A stretch of DNA of 64,000 bases, from the NCBI RefSeq assembly GCF_002871345.2, contig NZ_CP136964.1, positions 992,001-1,056,000 of the forward strand, written 5' to 3'. A program made the position numbers and the translations under genes. Within the stretch, counting starts at the first letter, position 1, and each line of letters starts with the position of its first letter. The stretch is from Nosocomiicoccus massiliensis (GTDB lineage: Bacteria > Bacillota > Bacilli > Staphylococcales > Salinicoccaceae). A model generated the notes under the pieces. That model did not search any database. It was not told where the DNA came from and saw nothing but the letters and a program-made list of their open reading frames with translations. Shown one piece after another: positions 29,073 through 39,603 of this stretch.

Positions 29073-29195
29073 TTGAAATATCTCTCCTTGTAATTTAGAA
29101 ATTTTATAATTTCATTCGCCCACTTAATTAAAAGCGGACGAATTAATACCTATACTGTTTATACCTTTTCCCCGAGAAAAAATCAAGTATAGAGA

Positions 29196-31277
29196 TTACT
29201 CTCCAGTGTTTTTCTTAATGATTTCTTCTGAGATTGAAGCTGGAACTTCTTCGTAGTGATCAAATACCATTGAGTAAGTTCCACGTCCTTGTGTGTTAGA
29301 ACGTAATGAAGTTGCGTAACCGAACATTTCTGATAGTGGTACGAATGCGTTAACGACTTGTGCGTTACCGCGTGCTTCCATACCTTCTACACGTCCACGA
29401 CGGCTTGTTACGTCTCCCATAATATCTCCTAGATATTCTTCAGGCATAACAATTTCAACTTTCATAACCGGTTCTAAAAGAACTGGTTTACATTTTTTAG
29501 CTGCTTCTTTTAATGCAAGTGATGCAGCGATTTTGAACGCCATCTCAGATGAGTCGACGTCGTGGTATGAACCATCATATAATTTCGCTTTAACGTCTAC
29601 TAATGGGTATCCTGCAAGAACACCGTTTTCTAGAGCGTTTTTAAGTCCTTCTTCAACTGATGGAATATATTCACGTGGAACTACCCCACCAACGATTGCG
29701 TCTTCGAATTCAAATCCTGCACCTTGTTCGTTTGGTGTGAATTCAATGTGTACGTCACCGTACTGACCGCGTCCACCAGACTGACGGCTGAATTTACCTT
29801 GAACTTGTGCTGATTGAGTGAATGTTTCACGATAAGATACCATTGGAGCACCTACGTTACATTCAACGTTGAATTCAGACTTCATGCGGTGTACAAGAAC
29901 GTCTAAGTGTAACTCACCCATACCACCGATGATAACTTGTCCAGTTTCATTGTCAGTGTATGCTGTGAATGTTGGGTCTTCTTCTTGTAATTTAACAAGA
30001 GCTGTAGACATTTTGTCTTGGTCCGCTTTTGATTTAGGCTCAACTGATAAGTGAATAACTGGCTCTGGGAATTCCATTGATTCTAAGATCACGCCAAGTT
30101 TTTCTTCAGTTAACGTGTCACCTGTACCAGTGTCTTTAAGACCTACTGCTGCAGCGATATCTCCTGAGTAAACAGTTGAAATCTCTTCACGAGAGTTTGC
30201 GTGCATTTGTAGGATACGACCGATACGTTCACGTTTACCTTTTGTTGTATTTGATACGTATGAACCTGAGTCTAATGAACCAGAGTACACACGGAAGAAT
30301 GTTAATTTACCAACGAATGGGTCTGTCATAACCTTAAACGCTAACGCTGTGAAAGGCTCGTCGTCTCCTGGTTTCGCGATATATTCTTCTTCTGGATCGT
30401 TAGCCATATGACCAACGATTGGTTTTACTTCAAGTGGTGATGGTAAGTAATCGATGATTCCATCGAGTAATAACTGAACACCTTTGTTCTTGAATGCTGT
30501 ACCACAGAATACTGGGAAGAACTCTACGTCACAAGTCGCTTTACGAATTGCAGCTTTAAGAGTCTCTTCTGAAAGCTCTTCTCCACCAAGGTATGCTTCC
30601 ATAACGTCTTCGTTTACGTCTGCAAGACCTTCGATTAATGCTTCACGCATTTCTTGAGCTTTATCTTCGAATTCTGCTGGAATTTCAACTTCCTCTACGT
30701 CTTGACCTAAGTCATCGTGGTAAAGGTAAGTTTTCATTTTTACTAAGTCAATGATACCTCTGAACTCGTCTTCTGCACCGATTGGGTATTGTACCGCGTG
30801 TGCATTAGCTTGTAGACGGTCTCTGATTGTACCGATTGCATAGTCGAAGTCCGCACCGATCTTATCCATTTTGTTAACGAATACTAAACGTGGAACTTCA
30901 TAGTTTGTTGCTTGTCTCCAAACTGTTTCAGTTTGTGGCTCAACACCTGATTGAGCGTCTAATACTGTTACAGCTGAGTCAAGTACACGTAAAGAACGTT
31001 CAACTTCAACTGTGAAGTCTACGTGCCCTGGTGTATCGATGATGTTTACACGGTGACCTTTCCACTGTGCAGTTGTTGCTGCAGATGTGATTGTAATACC
31101 ACGGTCTTGTTCTTGCTCCATCCAGTCCATCTGTGATGCACCTTCGTGAGTTTCTCCAAGTTTGTGGATACGGCCTGTGTAATAAAGGATACGTTCTGTT
31201 GTAGTCGTTTTACCAGCATCGATGTGTGCCATGATACCGATGTTACGAGTATTTTTTAGAGAAAATTCTCTTGCCAT
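29196..31277 (-). CDS. fusA: Elongation factor G
   Basis: Translocase GTPase, target of fusidic acid. G1 [14 protein letters not shown]3 [10 protein letters not shown]4 NKMDKIGAD; domains II-V follow. Start at ATG 31277 ([12 protein letters not shown]) because AAGGAG precedes it; 693 aa is standard. A start at 31298 would add seven residues. Confidence 0.99.
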   Translation of the reverse strand: MAREFSLKNTRNIGIMAHIDAGKTTTTERILYYTGRIHKLGETHEGASQMDWMEQEQDRGITITSAATTAQWKGHRVNIIDTPGHVDFTVEVERSLRVLDSAVTVLDAQSGVEPQTETVWRQATNYEVPRLVFVNKMDKIGADFDYAIGTIRDRLQANAHAVQYPIGAEDEFRGIIDLVKMKTYLYHDDLGQDVEEVEIPAEFEDKAQEMREALIEGLADVNEDVMEAYLGGEELSEETLKAAIRKATCDVEFFPVFCGTAFKNKGVQLLLDGIIDYLPSPLEVKPIVGHMANDPEEEYIAKPGDDEPFTALAFKVMTDPFVGKLTFFRVYSGSLDSGSYVSNTTKGKRERIGRILQMHANSREEISTVYSGDIAAAVGLKDTGTGDTLTEEKLGVILESMEFPEPVIHLSVEPKSKADQDKMSTALVKLQEEDPTFTAYTDNETGQVIIGGMGELHLDVLVHRMKSEFNVECNVGAPMVSYRETFTQSAQVQGKFSRQSGGRGQYGDVHIEFTPNEQGAGFEFEDAIVGGVVPREYIPSVEEGLKNALENGVLAGYPLVDVKAKLYDGSYHDVDSSEMAFKIAASLALKEAAKKCKPVLLEPVMKVEIVMPEEYLGDIMGDVTSRRGRVEGMEARGNAQVVNAFVPLSEMFGYATSLRSNTQGRGTYSMVFDHYEEVPASISEEIIKKNTGE

Positions 31278-31337
31278 AGAACTTGTTGCTCCTTCCAAGT
31301 TTTTAAAAATAAATTTATACTACCGAGATCCACAATT

Positions 31338-31808
31338 CTACCAGCGGTAGTGTGCGAATGCTCTGTTAGCTTCTGCCATTTTGTGCATTTCTTCACGACG
31401 CTTAACCGCACCACCAGTGTTGTTAGCTGCGTCAAGAATTTCGTTTGCTAAACGTTCTACCATTGTTTTTTCTCCGCGTAGGCGTGAGTAGTTCACTAAC
31501 CAACGAAGACCTAGAGTTGAACGTCTTTCTGGGCGTACCTCAACTGGTACTTGGTAGTTAGAACCCCCAACACGACGTGCTTTAACTTCTAGTAATGGCA
31601 TGATGTTTTCTAATGCTTCTTCGAATACTTCGTTTGCGTCTCTACCTGAACGCTCTTCTACGATTTCGAACGCACTGTAAAGAATTTTTTGTGACGTACC
31701 GCGTTTTCCATCGATCATTAACTTGTTAATTAACTTCGTAATTAACTTTGAGTTATGAATTGGATCCGGTAATACGTCTCTCTTAGGTACTGGACCTTTA
31801 CGTGGCAT
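31338..31808 (-). CDS. rpsG: 30S ribosomal protein S7
   Basis: 156-aa primary 16S rRNA-binding protein of the small-subunit head. Typical [16 protein letters not shown] start and [15 protein letters not shown] motif. Between rpsL and fusA. Confidence 0.99.
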   Translation of the reverse strand: MPRKGPVPKRDVLPDPIHNSKLITKLINKLMIDGKRGTSQKILYSAFEIVEERSGRDANEVFEEALENIMPLLEVKARRVGGSNYQVPVEVRPERRSTLGLRWLVNYSRLRGEKTMVERLANEILDAANNTGGAVKRREEMHKMAEANRAFAHYRW

Positions 31809-31854
31809 ACTAAGTAGCCTCCTTCCATGAATTGATTCTATATATTACGCTAAA

Positions 31855-32268
31855 TTATGAGTTTGCTTTTTTAGCACCGTATTTAGAACGTCCTTGTTTA
31901 CGTCCTTCAACACCTGAAGTATCAAGTGCTCCACGAACTACTGTGTAACGTACCCCAGATAAGTCTTTGATGTGACCACCACGGATTAAAACAACTGAGT
32001 GTTCTTGTAAGTTGTGGCCAATTCCAGGGATGTACGCGTTAACTTCCATATTGTTAGAAAGTCTAACACGTGCATATTTACGTAAAGCTGAGTTCGGTTT
32101 ACGTGGCGCCATCGTACCAACACGCGTACAAACGCCACGTTTTTGTGGTGAGTTGTTGTGCGTTACTGATTTCTTAAGGCTGTTAAACCCTCTGTTCAGT
32201 GCTGGTGCTTTAGATTTAGATTTCTTAGATTGACGAGGTTTTCTTACTAATTGGTTAATAGTAGGCAT
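31855..32268 (-). CDS. rpsL: 30S ribosomal protein S12
   Basis: 137-aa decoding-centre protein. Contains [21 protein letters not shown] segment (here [16 protein letters not shown]) and the conserved [12 protein letters not shown] loop. Lys in the PKKP/APRKPNS region is of the streptomycin-sensitive type. In relatives an L7Ae-like gene precedes rpsL; here it is absent and the upstream region is the 9-kb island. Confidence 0.99.
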   Translation of the reverse strand: MPTINQLVRKPRQSKKSKSKAPALNRGFNSLKKSVTHNNSPQKRGVCTRVGTMAPRKPNSALRKYARVRLSNNMEVNAYIPGIGHNLQEHSVVLIRGGHIKDLSGVRYTVVRGALDTSGVEGRKQGRSKYGAKKANS

Positions 32269-32342
32269 CTTATTAAGTGTCCTCCCTTCTCATTTTTAAT
32301 AATCCACACACCCAGGTGGTTCATTTTTAAACAATAAAAAAT

Positions 32343-32404
32343 TTGTAAGAATTCTGCAACTCTTACAATTTCAAAAAGTCATCCGTTACCATCTCTACGG
32401 TAAC
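32343..32404 (-). promoter_or_regulatory. rpsL leader hairpins (possible attenuator)
   Basis: Two inverted repeats in the str-operon leader: GTTACC / GGTAAC at 32385-32404, and TTGTAAGA / TCTTACAA at 32343-32368, which on the minus strand is followed by ATTTTTTATT and so looks like an intrinsic terminator 75 bp before rpsL. It may attenuate the operon. Confidence 0.6.
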
Positions 32405-32411
32405 CTTAATT

Positions 32412-32441
32412 ATTATATCATCAGCATAAATACGGTGTCAA
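32412..32441 (-). promoter_or_regulatory. Promoter of the str operon
   Basis: On the minus strand TTGACA, 18-base spacer, TATAAT: consensus sigma-A hexamers. Places the operon start just downstream of the accessory island. Confidence 0.85.
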
Positions 32442-32491
32442 CATTTTTATAATAAGTAGTCCTTGCAATGTAAGAACTACTTATATTTGTA

Positions 32492-33805
32492 TCACTCATA
32501 ATCATCTTTAGAAATAAATACTCTAATATTATTTCCAAAAGGTCTAAATCCGTAATTATATTGGTCTCCAAAAATAAAAGTCTCATCTTCATTTAATTTA
32601 TATGGATAGTTTATATATATTTTTAATAAATCAGTAACAGAAAATGATTGTCTTTCTTTAACACTAAACTCACCAGTTACAGTAATTATCGCTGTTTCCG
32701 TCAATTTATTATCAGCAATAAACTGATTGATTGCTTTTCTTCTTGATACCTCGTCTTTAAATAATTCACTTGAGAGTAGTTTTATTTCTTGCTTTGAAGG
32801 CTTGTTACGCATCCTTTCTAGCAGTTCATCAAACATTATCGAACGATTATCTTCTTTGTTATCAATAACTTTATAATTCGTAATGTTTCTTTCTTTAGCT
32901 TCTATAAAATAAAAGAGTGGACTTAGTCCCTCTATTGTTTTTGAATTTTCGACATTAAGACTTTCCAGAACATTTCCATTTTTTTCAATTAATAAATGAG
33001 AGATACCATCTATTCCTATTTTGTGTTGTACTGTGCGCATCGCATCATTTTCCACAAGTGGTAGCTCGTCAATAAGCTCCATTGCCATAGATTTAAATTT
33101 TGTTCCGCCATGACTAGATTTTAGTAATGTGTATGAATTATGATTCATAAAATATTTTAAGTGATCTTTTAACACCGTACTATCTCTAAACCAAGTGGCT
33201 ACTTTTCCTTTGATTCCCATCACAACTGGTCGTAATTCTTGATCTAAACAAAAAATATAGTCTGCACAAGAAGCATTTAAAACTGGTATTAACTTTCTAT
33301 GAATATCAATACTATTTTCTCCAAGATCATTTATTTTACCAAGTGCAATAATTTTATTTCCACTATAAAATTTAGCCTGCTCGTTAAATGCTTCAATAGC
33401 ATTAATCATCGCTGGCAATGAAGCGTTATGGGTATCATCTAATATAGTGATAACACCATTCCTATTAAGTATCTTCTTAGTATTAAGTACTTTATCAAAA
33501 AGTTTAATATCACTTAGATAATTCATTGCTGAACTATTGATATTAAGAGAGAGCACTGTAGCATATGCTGCTTCTGCATTTTCAATCATACCTCTACCAA
33601 ATTGTTTTAAATCAAATTTAACTAACTCATTATGACTTTCAAGTTGAATTTGGTTGTACCCCTTAAATGACTTAACTTGCTTTAACTTAATATCACTTTG
33701 TTCATTACCATAAGTGATTACATTTATAATTAAACCTGCAGTTTTAAAATTTTTTGGCACTAAAAATTCGATAGGTATTTCTCTTCTTATTATCTTATCA
33801 CTCAT
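32492..33805 (-). CDS. MurF-like Mur ligase C-terminal region, lacking the ATP-binding part
   Basis: 437 aa. Residues 15-110 resemble the end of a Mur-ligase central domain (VITYGNEQSDI, then RGMIENAEAAYATVLSLNI), and 115-235 the ligase C-terminal domain: VITILDDTHNASLPAMINAI and KIIALGKINDLGENSIDIHR match MurF. A further 200-residue domain follows, unrecognised. The N-terminal domain and the P-loop (GTxGKT/S) are absent, and no ribosome site precedes the ATG. Codons are much more AT-rich than flanking genes. Either a 5'-truncated remnant or a non-canonical partner protein; full-length ligase activity is not expected. Confidence 0.7.
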   Translation of the reverse strand: MSDKIIRREIPIEFLVPKNFKTAGLIINVITYGNEQSDIKLKQVKSFKGYNQIQLESHNELVKFDLKQFGRGMIENAEAAYATVLSLNINSSAMNYLSDIKLFDKVLNTKKILNRNGVITILDDTHNASLPAMINAIEAFNEQAKFYSGNKIIALGKINDLGENSIDIHRKLIPVLNASCADYIFCLDQELRPVVMGIKGKVATWFRDSTVLKDHLKYFMNHNSYTLLKSSHGGTKFKSMAMELIDELPLVENDAMRTVQHKIGIDGISHLLIEKNGNVLESLNVENSKTIEGLSPLFYFIEAKERNITNYKVIDNKEDNRSIMFDELLERMRNKPSKQEIKLLSSELFKDEVSRRKAINQFIADNKLTETAIITVTGEFSVKERQSFSVTDLLKIYINYPYKLNEDETFIFGDQYNYGFRPFGNNIRVFISKDDYE

Positions 33806-33825
33806 CGTTTATAAAACTATTCAAA

Positions 33826-35448
33826 CTATAACTTAAAAAGTTTTTGATATTGTATATAGCCTGAAATATAGTGCTCAATGTCATCAATACGAACTCTATA
33901 GCCGTGGTGTTTAATAAAAAAAGCACCCAATATTCTACTAGGGTTTTTAAAGTACATAGCAATTTCCGGATAAAAATACCCCGTTCTTTGATAATCAGCT
34001 ATTTTATGTAATGTTTTTATTAAAAAATCTTCATCTATTAAACTTTCAACTAAATCTTCATAACCTTTTTCTTTCGCTTTCTGCACAAGTTTATAAGATG
34101 CGGTTAACATTTCCATAAATGTTGGGAATGTTGTTTCACGCTTATAAGTATAAGTTAAGTTTGTAGAAACGTTTATAATACCAAGCTCAAAATATCTACG
34201 ATCTGGTATAATGTTAACCATCTCATTTGCACAATACCCTAGCCAGTGATCATTATATCTCCAGTAGTCCCTACTAATAAATTTCTCAAATAAACTTTTA
34301 ACTGCATTGAGCCATTTTTTATTGCCATCATGTTGATACAATCTTAAAAGACCAAGCGCTGCTTCTCCATCATAGTAAACAATACGATACCTCTCTTTAA
34401 CCTCTAGTGTTGGATAACTTAGCACATGAACTGTTTCACCGTTATCATTAATCATATTAACTGTTCCCTCAGCTACAAGTTGTGCGGCTTTGAGATACTC
34501 TTCATTTTTTTCATGCTTTAAATATTCGCAAATCGCGAATATAAATGCTGCATTTTGTCCTAATTTTATTTCATTTGTATTTTTTGTATCATCAAAAATA
34601 TACCCTTTTCCATCCTTAACGTACAAATAATTTTCAATTATATATTCAATTGGCTTTTTTACGGACTCTAATGATTCATTAATATAACTTAACCCTTCTA
34701 TTAAAGAGTAGGTAGACGAGCTATGTCTTAAATTATTATAAAAATTTATCTTCTTATCAAAGTGTGGAAAATATCCATATATATATATTTACCATTAGAC
34801 TGTATTTCATTTTTTAAAAAACAAGTCGCTGAATAAATCATACGATCAATTTCATCATGTAAATCTTCAACGACCCTTAACCCTTTTTCATATCCATTGG
34901 ATTTCAGTTCATATTCTTTATTATTATCTAGAATAAAACCTTTAGTAAAAAATTGAGTTACTATTTTGTCATTAAAATCTTTACAATCATACCTTTTCTG
35001 AGTTGTTCTGTGTTTTTCTAGGTAGCCATTTATATTATTTCGAGATAAATAAAAAGTAGATCTCTCCCCTTTTTTTGGACGTATAAATGCATTTGCATTA
35101 ATTTCTTCAGGTAAAAAAGCTAACTCAAATTCTTCATCTAACGAGAAACCATAGTTTATATAATTTCTTCTTGTTTCAATTAAATTTTTTCTTAAATTTT
35201 GAAACTCGATAGATATCTTTTTCGTTATAAAATCTATTTTTATCCATTCTGGATAGACTGCAAATTCTTTTTTAAATTCCTCAATTATATCTATAGAATA
35301 ATTCTTAAAATCTTCATTATTTTTAAAAAATATAACTTTAGCTTTATGATTCTCTATTTCCAATACTTAAAAATACACCCAAATCTTCACTAGGTTTTTT
35401 CATACATGTGTTACTAATAAAGCCATTGATCTCATCCAATTTACACAT
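33826..35448 (-). pseudogene. Frameshifted gene for a helical-toroid-like protein (partner of the Mur-ligase-like gene)
   Basis: Three reading-frame pieces form one protein. Piece A (35344-35448; MCKLDEINGF, ribosome site AGGGGA) ends at LGVFLSIGNRES; piece B (34746-35363) continues with HKAKVIFFKN but starts only at a TTG with no ribosome site; piece C runs in another frame from about 34780 to 33826, starting GYFPHFDKKINFYNNLRHSS. B and C join if one AT unit is removed from the (AT)6 tract at 34777-34788. Piece C has repeating paired helices (YYDGEAALGLLRLYQ, GYFYPEIAMYF) typical of alpha/alpha-toroid proteins. Function unknown; sequencing error, phase variation or decay are all possible. 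Confidence 0.7.
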
Positions 35449-35469
35449 GTCTTTTCCCCTATCTATTTT

Positions 35470-35505
35470 ATAAATAAAAAGGCTAAACATATAGTATGTT
35501 TAGCC
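35470..35505 (-). terminator. Intrinsic terminator of the surface-protein gene
   Basis: Perfect stem GGCTAAACATA / TATGTTTAGCC with a three-base loop; TTTTTATTTATAA follows on the minus strand. Confidence 0.92.
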
Positions 35506-35521
35506 CATGAAAAACTATAGA

Positions 35522-38500
35522 TTATTGTTCTTCATTTTTATTTTTACGTCTTCCAAATGTTAATAATCCTCCAAGAGCCGCTAAAGCTGTAGCGAATAAT
35601 GTAAGATCTCTCTCAGCCTCACCTGTGTTCGGTAATTTTTTATCGTCTTCTTTATCTTTAGAAGATGTTACTGTTTTACTTTGCTCAGGTTTATTCGGTT
35701 GCTCAGGTTTACTTGGCTCTTGTGGTTTACCTGGATCTTTAGGATCCTCTTCTCCTGGTGTTCCTGGATCTGGTGTTGGTTCTGGATCTGGCGTTGGCTC
35801 TGGATCCGGTGTTGGCTCTGGGTCAGGCGTTGGCTCTGGATCTGGTGTCGGCTCTGGGTCAGGCGTTGGCTCTGGATCTGGCGTTGTTTCTGGATCACGC
35901 TCTGTCTTTGTGTAGACATACGTAATTCGCTGATACTCACCAGGTGTATATGTGCCATCTGTCACACCGTCTTTATAGTAGTCCGGTTTTTCTAAGTTGT
36001 CTGTTCCAGTGATTTTCTCGAACTTATAGCCGTCTTTCTCTTCTGTTGTTGCTGTGAAACGATCATCATCGCGGAATCCTTCTTGATATTTATTTGTATG
36101 ATCTGATTGTTTCACGCGACGTGTTTCATTACCATCTTTGTCTGTGTAAACAATATAGTACTCATGCGTATCTTCGAAGCGTCCCGGTTGCTTCACTTTC
36201 TCATACTCGTAAGTTACACTTTGGTTCTTCTCATTGATGTAGTTGCCTGTTGTTTCTTCACCATTTTCATCATATGGTGTGCCCTCTGTTGAATCTGTAA
36301 CTTTTGTGAATTTATAACCGTCTTTTTCGTCTTTACCTGTTGTGAATGTTTCTTCTTCTGTACCTTTAGTTTGGTCTCCAGTATAAGATGTTCCTTCGTT
36401 CTTTTCACGGCTAACTTCGTTACCGTCAAAGTCTTTTTCTACATCATAATAGTTATGGTGTTCTTGGAAACTACCTTCTTCGATTGTTTCTGGATCACGT
36501 TCTGTCTTTGTGTAAACGTACGTAATACGCTGATACTCGCCAGGTTTATATGTTCCATCCGTCTCACCGTCTTTATAGTAATCCGGTTTTTCTAAGTTGT
36601 CTGTTCCAGTGATTTTCTCGAACTTATAGCCGTCTTTCTCTTCTGTTGTTGCTGTGAAACGATCATCATCGCGGAATCCTTCTTGATATTTATTTGTATG
36701 ATCTGATTGTTTCACACGACGTGTTTCATTACCATCTTTGTCTGTGTAAACAATATAGTACTCATGCGTATCTTCGAAGCGTCCCGGTTGCTTCACTTTC
36801 TCATATTCATAAGTCACACTTTGGTTCTTCTCATTGATGTAGTTGCCTGTTGTTTCTTCACCATTTTCATCATATGGTGTGCCCTCTGTTGAATCTGTAA
36901 CTTTTGTGAATTTATAACCGTCTTTTTCGTCTTTACCTGTTGTGAATGTTTCTTCTTCTGTACCTTTAGTTTGGTCTCCAGTATAAGATGTTCCTTCGTT
37001 CTTTTCACGGCTAACTTCGTTACCGTCAAAGTCTTTTTCTACATCATAATAGTTATGGTGTTCTTGGAAACTACCTTCTTCGATTGTTTCTGGATCACGT
37101 TCTGTCTTTGTGTAAACGTACGTAATACGCTGATACTCGCCAGGTTTATATGTTCCATCCGTCTCACCGTCTTTATAGTAGTCCGGTTTTTCTAAGTTGT
37201 CTGTTCCAGTGATTTTCTCGAACTTATAGCCGTCTTTCTCTTCTGTTGTTGCTGTGAAACGATCATCATCGCGGAATCCTTCTTGATATTTATTTGTATG
37301 ATCTGATTGTTTCACACGACGTGTTTCATTACCATCTTTGTCTGTGTAAACAATATAGTACTCATGCGTATCTTCGAAGCGTCCCGGTTGCTTCACTTTC
37401 TCATACTCGTAAGTTACACTTTGGTTCTTCTCATTGATGTAGTTGCCTGTTGTTTCTTCACCATTTTCATCATATGGTGTGCCCTCTGTTGAATCTGTAA
37501 CTTTTGTGAATTTATAACCGTCTTTTTCGTCTTTACCTGTTGTGAATGTTTCTTCTTCTGTACCTTTAGTTTGGTCTCCAGTATAAGATGTTCCTTCGTT
37601 CTTTTCACGGCTAACTTCGTTACCGTCAAAGTCTTTTTCTACATCATAATAGTTATGGTGTTCTTGGAACGTTCCTACAACCTCACCATCAAGTTCTCCA
37701 TCAGATTTTTTTACAATATTTTCATTGTCCCAATGATTATAATAGCCGTCCCCCCATTCAATCTTTGCACCAACTCTTAATTTTCCATCTTTACCAGTGG
37801 TTTTGCTTTCCATAACGACAATAAAACCTGTACCGTCTGATGTATAATCTCCAAAATCAAACGTAACATATTCAACACCGTTATCATCTACACCAAAGAA
37901 CGGTGTTAATGTAACTTGTTCATATTTGGATTTATCCAAACCAAAACTAGAAGGGAATCCTGGTTGACTATTTTTAGGTACTCTATACCCTAAAAATGTT
38001 GTATTTTCAGAATTAATCGTTGCTACTGAAGAACTGTTTTCACCAAACCAATCTGCTTTAATTGTTAATTTAGTACCATATAGTTGTTGGTGGTGAGGAT
38101 TCACATACACTGTTTGTTCAAATTTAGTACTATATGGATCAACTTCTGTTAAAAATGAATCTACATTATGATGTGAATTTGTAAATACAACATCTAAAGT
38201 TGTTGAAGTAGAATCACCTGCAACATCGACAGAGAATGTTTCTCTACCTGGACTCGGAACATTTTTACGATCCACCCATAATGAATAATTCGCTCTTCCT
38301 TTAATATTAACGCTGCTCTCTACAAAATCAGTGAATACATAAGTAAATTTATGATTTTCTTTATCATAAGTACCTTCTGCTAAAATTCCACCTGCAGAAT
38401 TTTTAAATGCCGGCACATTAGCTGACGGAGCATCACCATAAAAATTCAAGTTTTCTGATAGCTGGATTTCAAAAAAGTCATCTTTGCGGATACCTTTATC

Positions 38501-39202
38501 TGTCACATCAATATCAAAGCTCAAATTTAATCCACCTGACTTGTTCGGATCAATCTTATTACTATCTTCGTTATTTTTTAATGACAAGTTTTTAACGTTA
38601 ACTGCATTAGAAACATTATTACCTGTCGGTGATAAATTAGAAATTGTTTCGATATTTTTATTTTCAGATAGTTCATTGGCTTTTTGTACTACAGTTTCTT
38701 GTTGTTTTTCAATGTCTTCTGTCTCAGTTTCCTCTAAACCGTTTTCTTCATTTGTGACTTTTTCTAATTCTTCAGTTGTGTCTTCTTCTAAAGTATTATC
38801 AGCAGTTTGACTATCATTATTTACTTCATCAACGCTAGTTTCTGTATCTACATTAAGTGATTCAGCTGTTTGTTCGTCACTTACTTCACTTGAGACATCA
38901 TTATTTACTTCATCAGCACTAGTTTCTGTATCTACATTAAGTGATTCAGCTGCTTGTTCGTCTTTGTTGACTTCATTTTTTTCGTCACTTACTTCAATTG
39001 ATACATCATTATTTACTTCATCAGCGCTAGTTTCTGTAATTGCATTGAGTGATTCATTTGATGAATTGTCATCCGCTTCAGCAGCAGAAGCATCATTACC
39101 TAAAAAGATTAATGATCCGATAAGGATAGACGCAGTACCTACTGTGAATTTACGAATTGAATACTTATTTAATTTGTTTGGTAGAAAATCTAATTTTTTC
39201 AT
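35522..39202 (-). CDS. YSIRK/LPXTG cell-wall-anchored surface protein with adhesin region and three 200-aa repeats
   Basis: 1226-aa sortase substrate. Residues 14-18 are YSIRK of a cross-wall-directed signal peptide, cleaved near residue 42. Then an acidic low-complexity region with repeated [17 protein letters not shown] units (to about 165), an adhesin-like region at about 190-505 resembling the N2-N3 Ig-like folds of SdrG/ClfA proteins, three tandem repeats of 200 residues (about 510-1107), each made of two MucBP-like halves ([15 protein letters not shown] and [16 protein letters not shown]), a proline-rich TPDPEP x6 wall-spanning segment, and LPNTG at 1190-1194 followed by a hydrophobic helix and RRKNKNEEQ. 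Own terminator; divergent Mga-like regulator upstream. Ligand unknown. Confidence 0.93.
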   Translation of the reverse strand: MKKLDFLPNKLNKYSIRKFTVGTASILIGSLIFLGNDASAAEADDNSSNESLNAITETSADEVNNDVSIEVSDEKNEVNKDEQAAESLNVDTETSADEVNNDVSSEVSDEQTAESLNVDTETSVDEVNNDSQTADNTLEEDTTEELEKVTNEENGLEETETEDIEKQQETVVQKANELSENKNIETISNLSPTGNNVSNAVNVKNLSLKNNEDSNKIDPNKSGGLNLSFDIDVTDKGIRKDDFFEIQLSENLNFYGDAPSANVPAFKNSAGGILAEGTYDKENHKFTYVFTDFVESSVNIKGRANYSLWVDRKNVPSPGRETFSVDVAGDSTSTTLDVVFTNSHHNVDSFLTEVDPYSTKFEQTVYVNPHHQQLYGTKLTIKADWFGENSSSVATINSENTTFLGYRVPKNSQPGFPSSFGLDKSKYEQVTLTPFFGVDDNGVEYVTFDFGDYTSDGTGFIVVMESKTTGKDGKLRVGAKIEWGDGYYNHWDNENIVKKSDGELDGEVVGTFQEHHNYYDVEKDFDGNEVSREKNEGTSYTGDQTKGTEEETFTTGKDEKDGYKFTKVTDSTEGTPYDENGEETTGNYINEKNQSVTYEYEKVKQPGRFEDTHEYYIVYTDKDGNETRRVKQSDHTNKYQEGFRDDDRFTATTEEKDGYKFEKITGTDNLEKPDYYKDGETDGTYKPGEYQRITYVYTKTERDPETIEEGSFQEHHNYYDVEKDFDGNEVSREKNEGTSYTGDQTKGTEEETFTTGKDEKDGYKFTKVTDSTEGTPYDENGEETTGNYINEKNQSVTYEYEKVKQPGRFEDTHEYYIVYTDKDGNETRRVKQSDHTNKYQEGFRDDDRFTATTEEKDGYKFEKITGTDNLEKPDYYKDGETDGTYKPGEYQRITYVYTKTERDPETIEEGSFQEHHNYYDVEKDFDGNEVSREKNEGTSYTGDQTKGTEEETFTTGKDEKDGYKFTKVTDSTEGTPYDENGEETTGNYINEKNQSVTYEYEKVKQPGRFEDTHEYYIVYTDKDGNETRRVKQSDHTNKYQEGFRDDDRFTATTEEKDGYKFEKITGTDNLEKPDYYKDGVTDGTYTPGEYQRITYVYTKTERDPETTPDPEPTPDPEPTPDPEPTPDPEPTPDPEPTPDPEPTPDPGTPGEEDPKDPGKPQEPSKPEQPNKPEQSKTVTSSKDKEDDKKLPNTGEAERDLTLFATALAALGGLLTFGRRKNKNEEQ
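35891..37675 (-). repeat. Three tandem 600-bp coding repeats in the surface-protein gene
   Basis: Direct repeats of exactly 600 bp period: for instance the segment at 36471-36490 recurs at 37071-37090. Copies differ at only a few bases; the copy nearest the C-terminus is shorter at its end where it meets the TPDPEP region. Near identity implies recent duplication or ongoing gene conversion. Confidence 0.95.
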
Positions 39203-39603
39203 TTTGAAAGCCCTTCTTTCCTAGTTATTACGATATAACTATTGAATAATATAGATCTTTAAGTGAGTAGACTTTTTTACAGTAACTCTACCACTAATAG
39301 TACCTTTGTTGATTTTTGCACCTTGACATTTGACATGTTTAACTGTGCTTTTATATAGTCTATTTTTTATTCTTCAGTCTAATTGCTCCTCTCTAATAGA
39401 TTTAGCGACGATGATGTATTAACTCATTTTAAGTAACTTGCTCAAAATCATATTACCATTTTTATGATTAAATTAAACACTTACTAGTGGTCATTTTTTT
39501 CTTAAAGTATTAAAAAAATGATTTAACCTAAACTTTATTTGTACTTCCTATGACAATCAAGTAAAATTTACTATAATATTATTAAATAAGAGAGGAGATT
39601 TAC
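39203..39603. promoter_or_regulatory. Divergent intergenic region between surface protein and Mga-like regulator
   Basis: 400 bp, AT-rich. On the plus strand ATGACA (39550-39555), 16 bases, TATAAT (39572-39577) precedes the regulator. On the minus side a TATATT box is possible near 39250. A TTGACATTTGACATG direct repeat near 39330 is a candidate regulator site. No small ORF of note. Confidence 0.6.

Noticed and set aside
35668..37780. Several 60-100 aa ORFs on both strands inside the surface-protein gene
   Set aside because: They recur at 600-bp intervals as alternative-frame shadows of the tandem repeat and have no ribosome sites.
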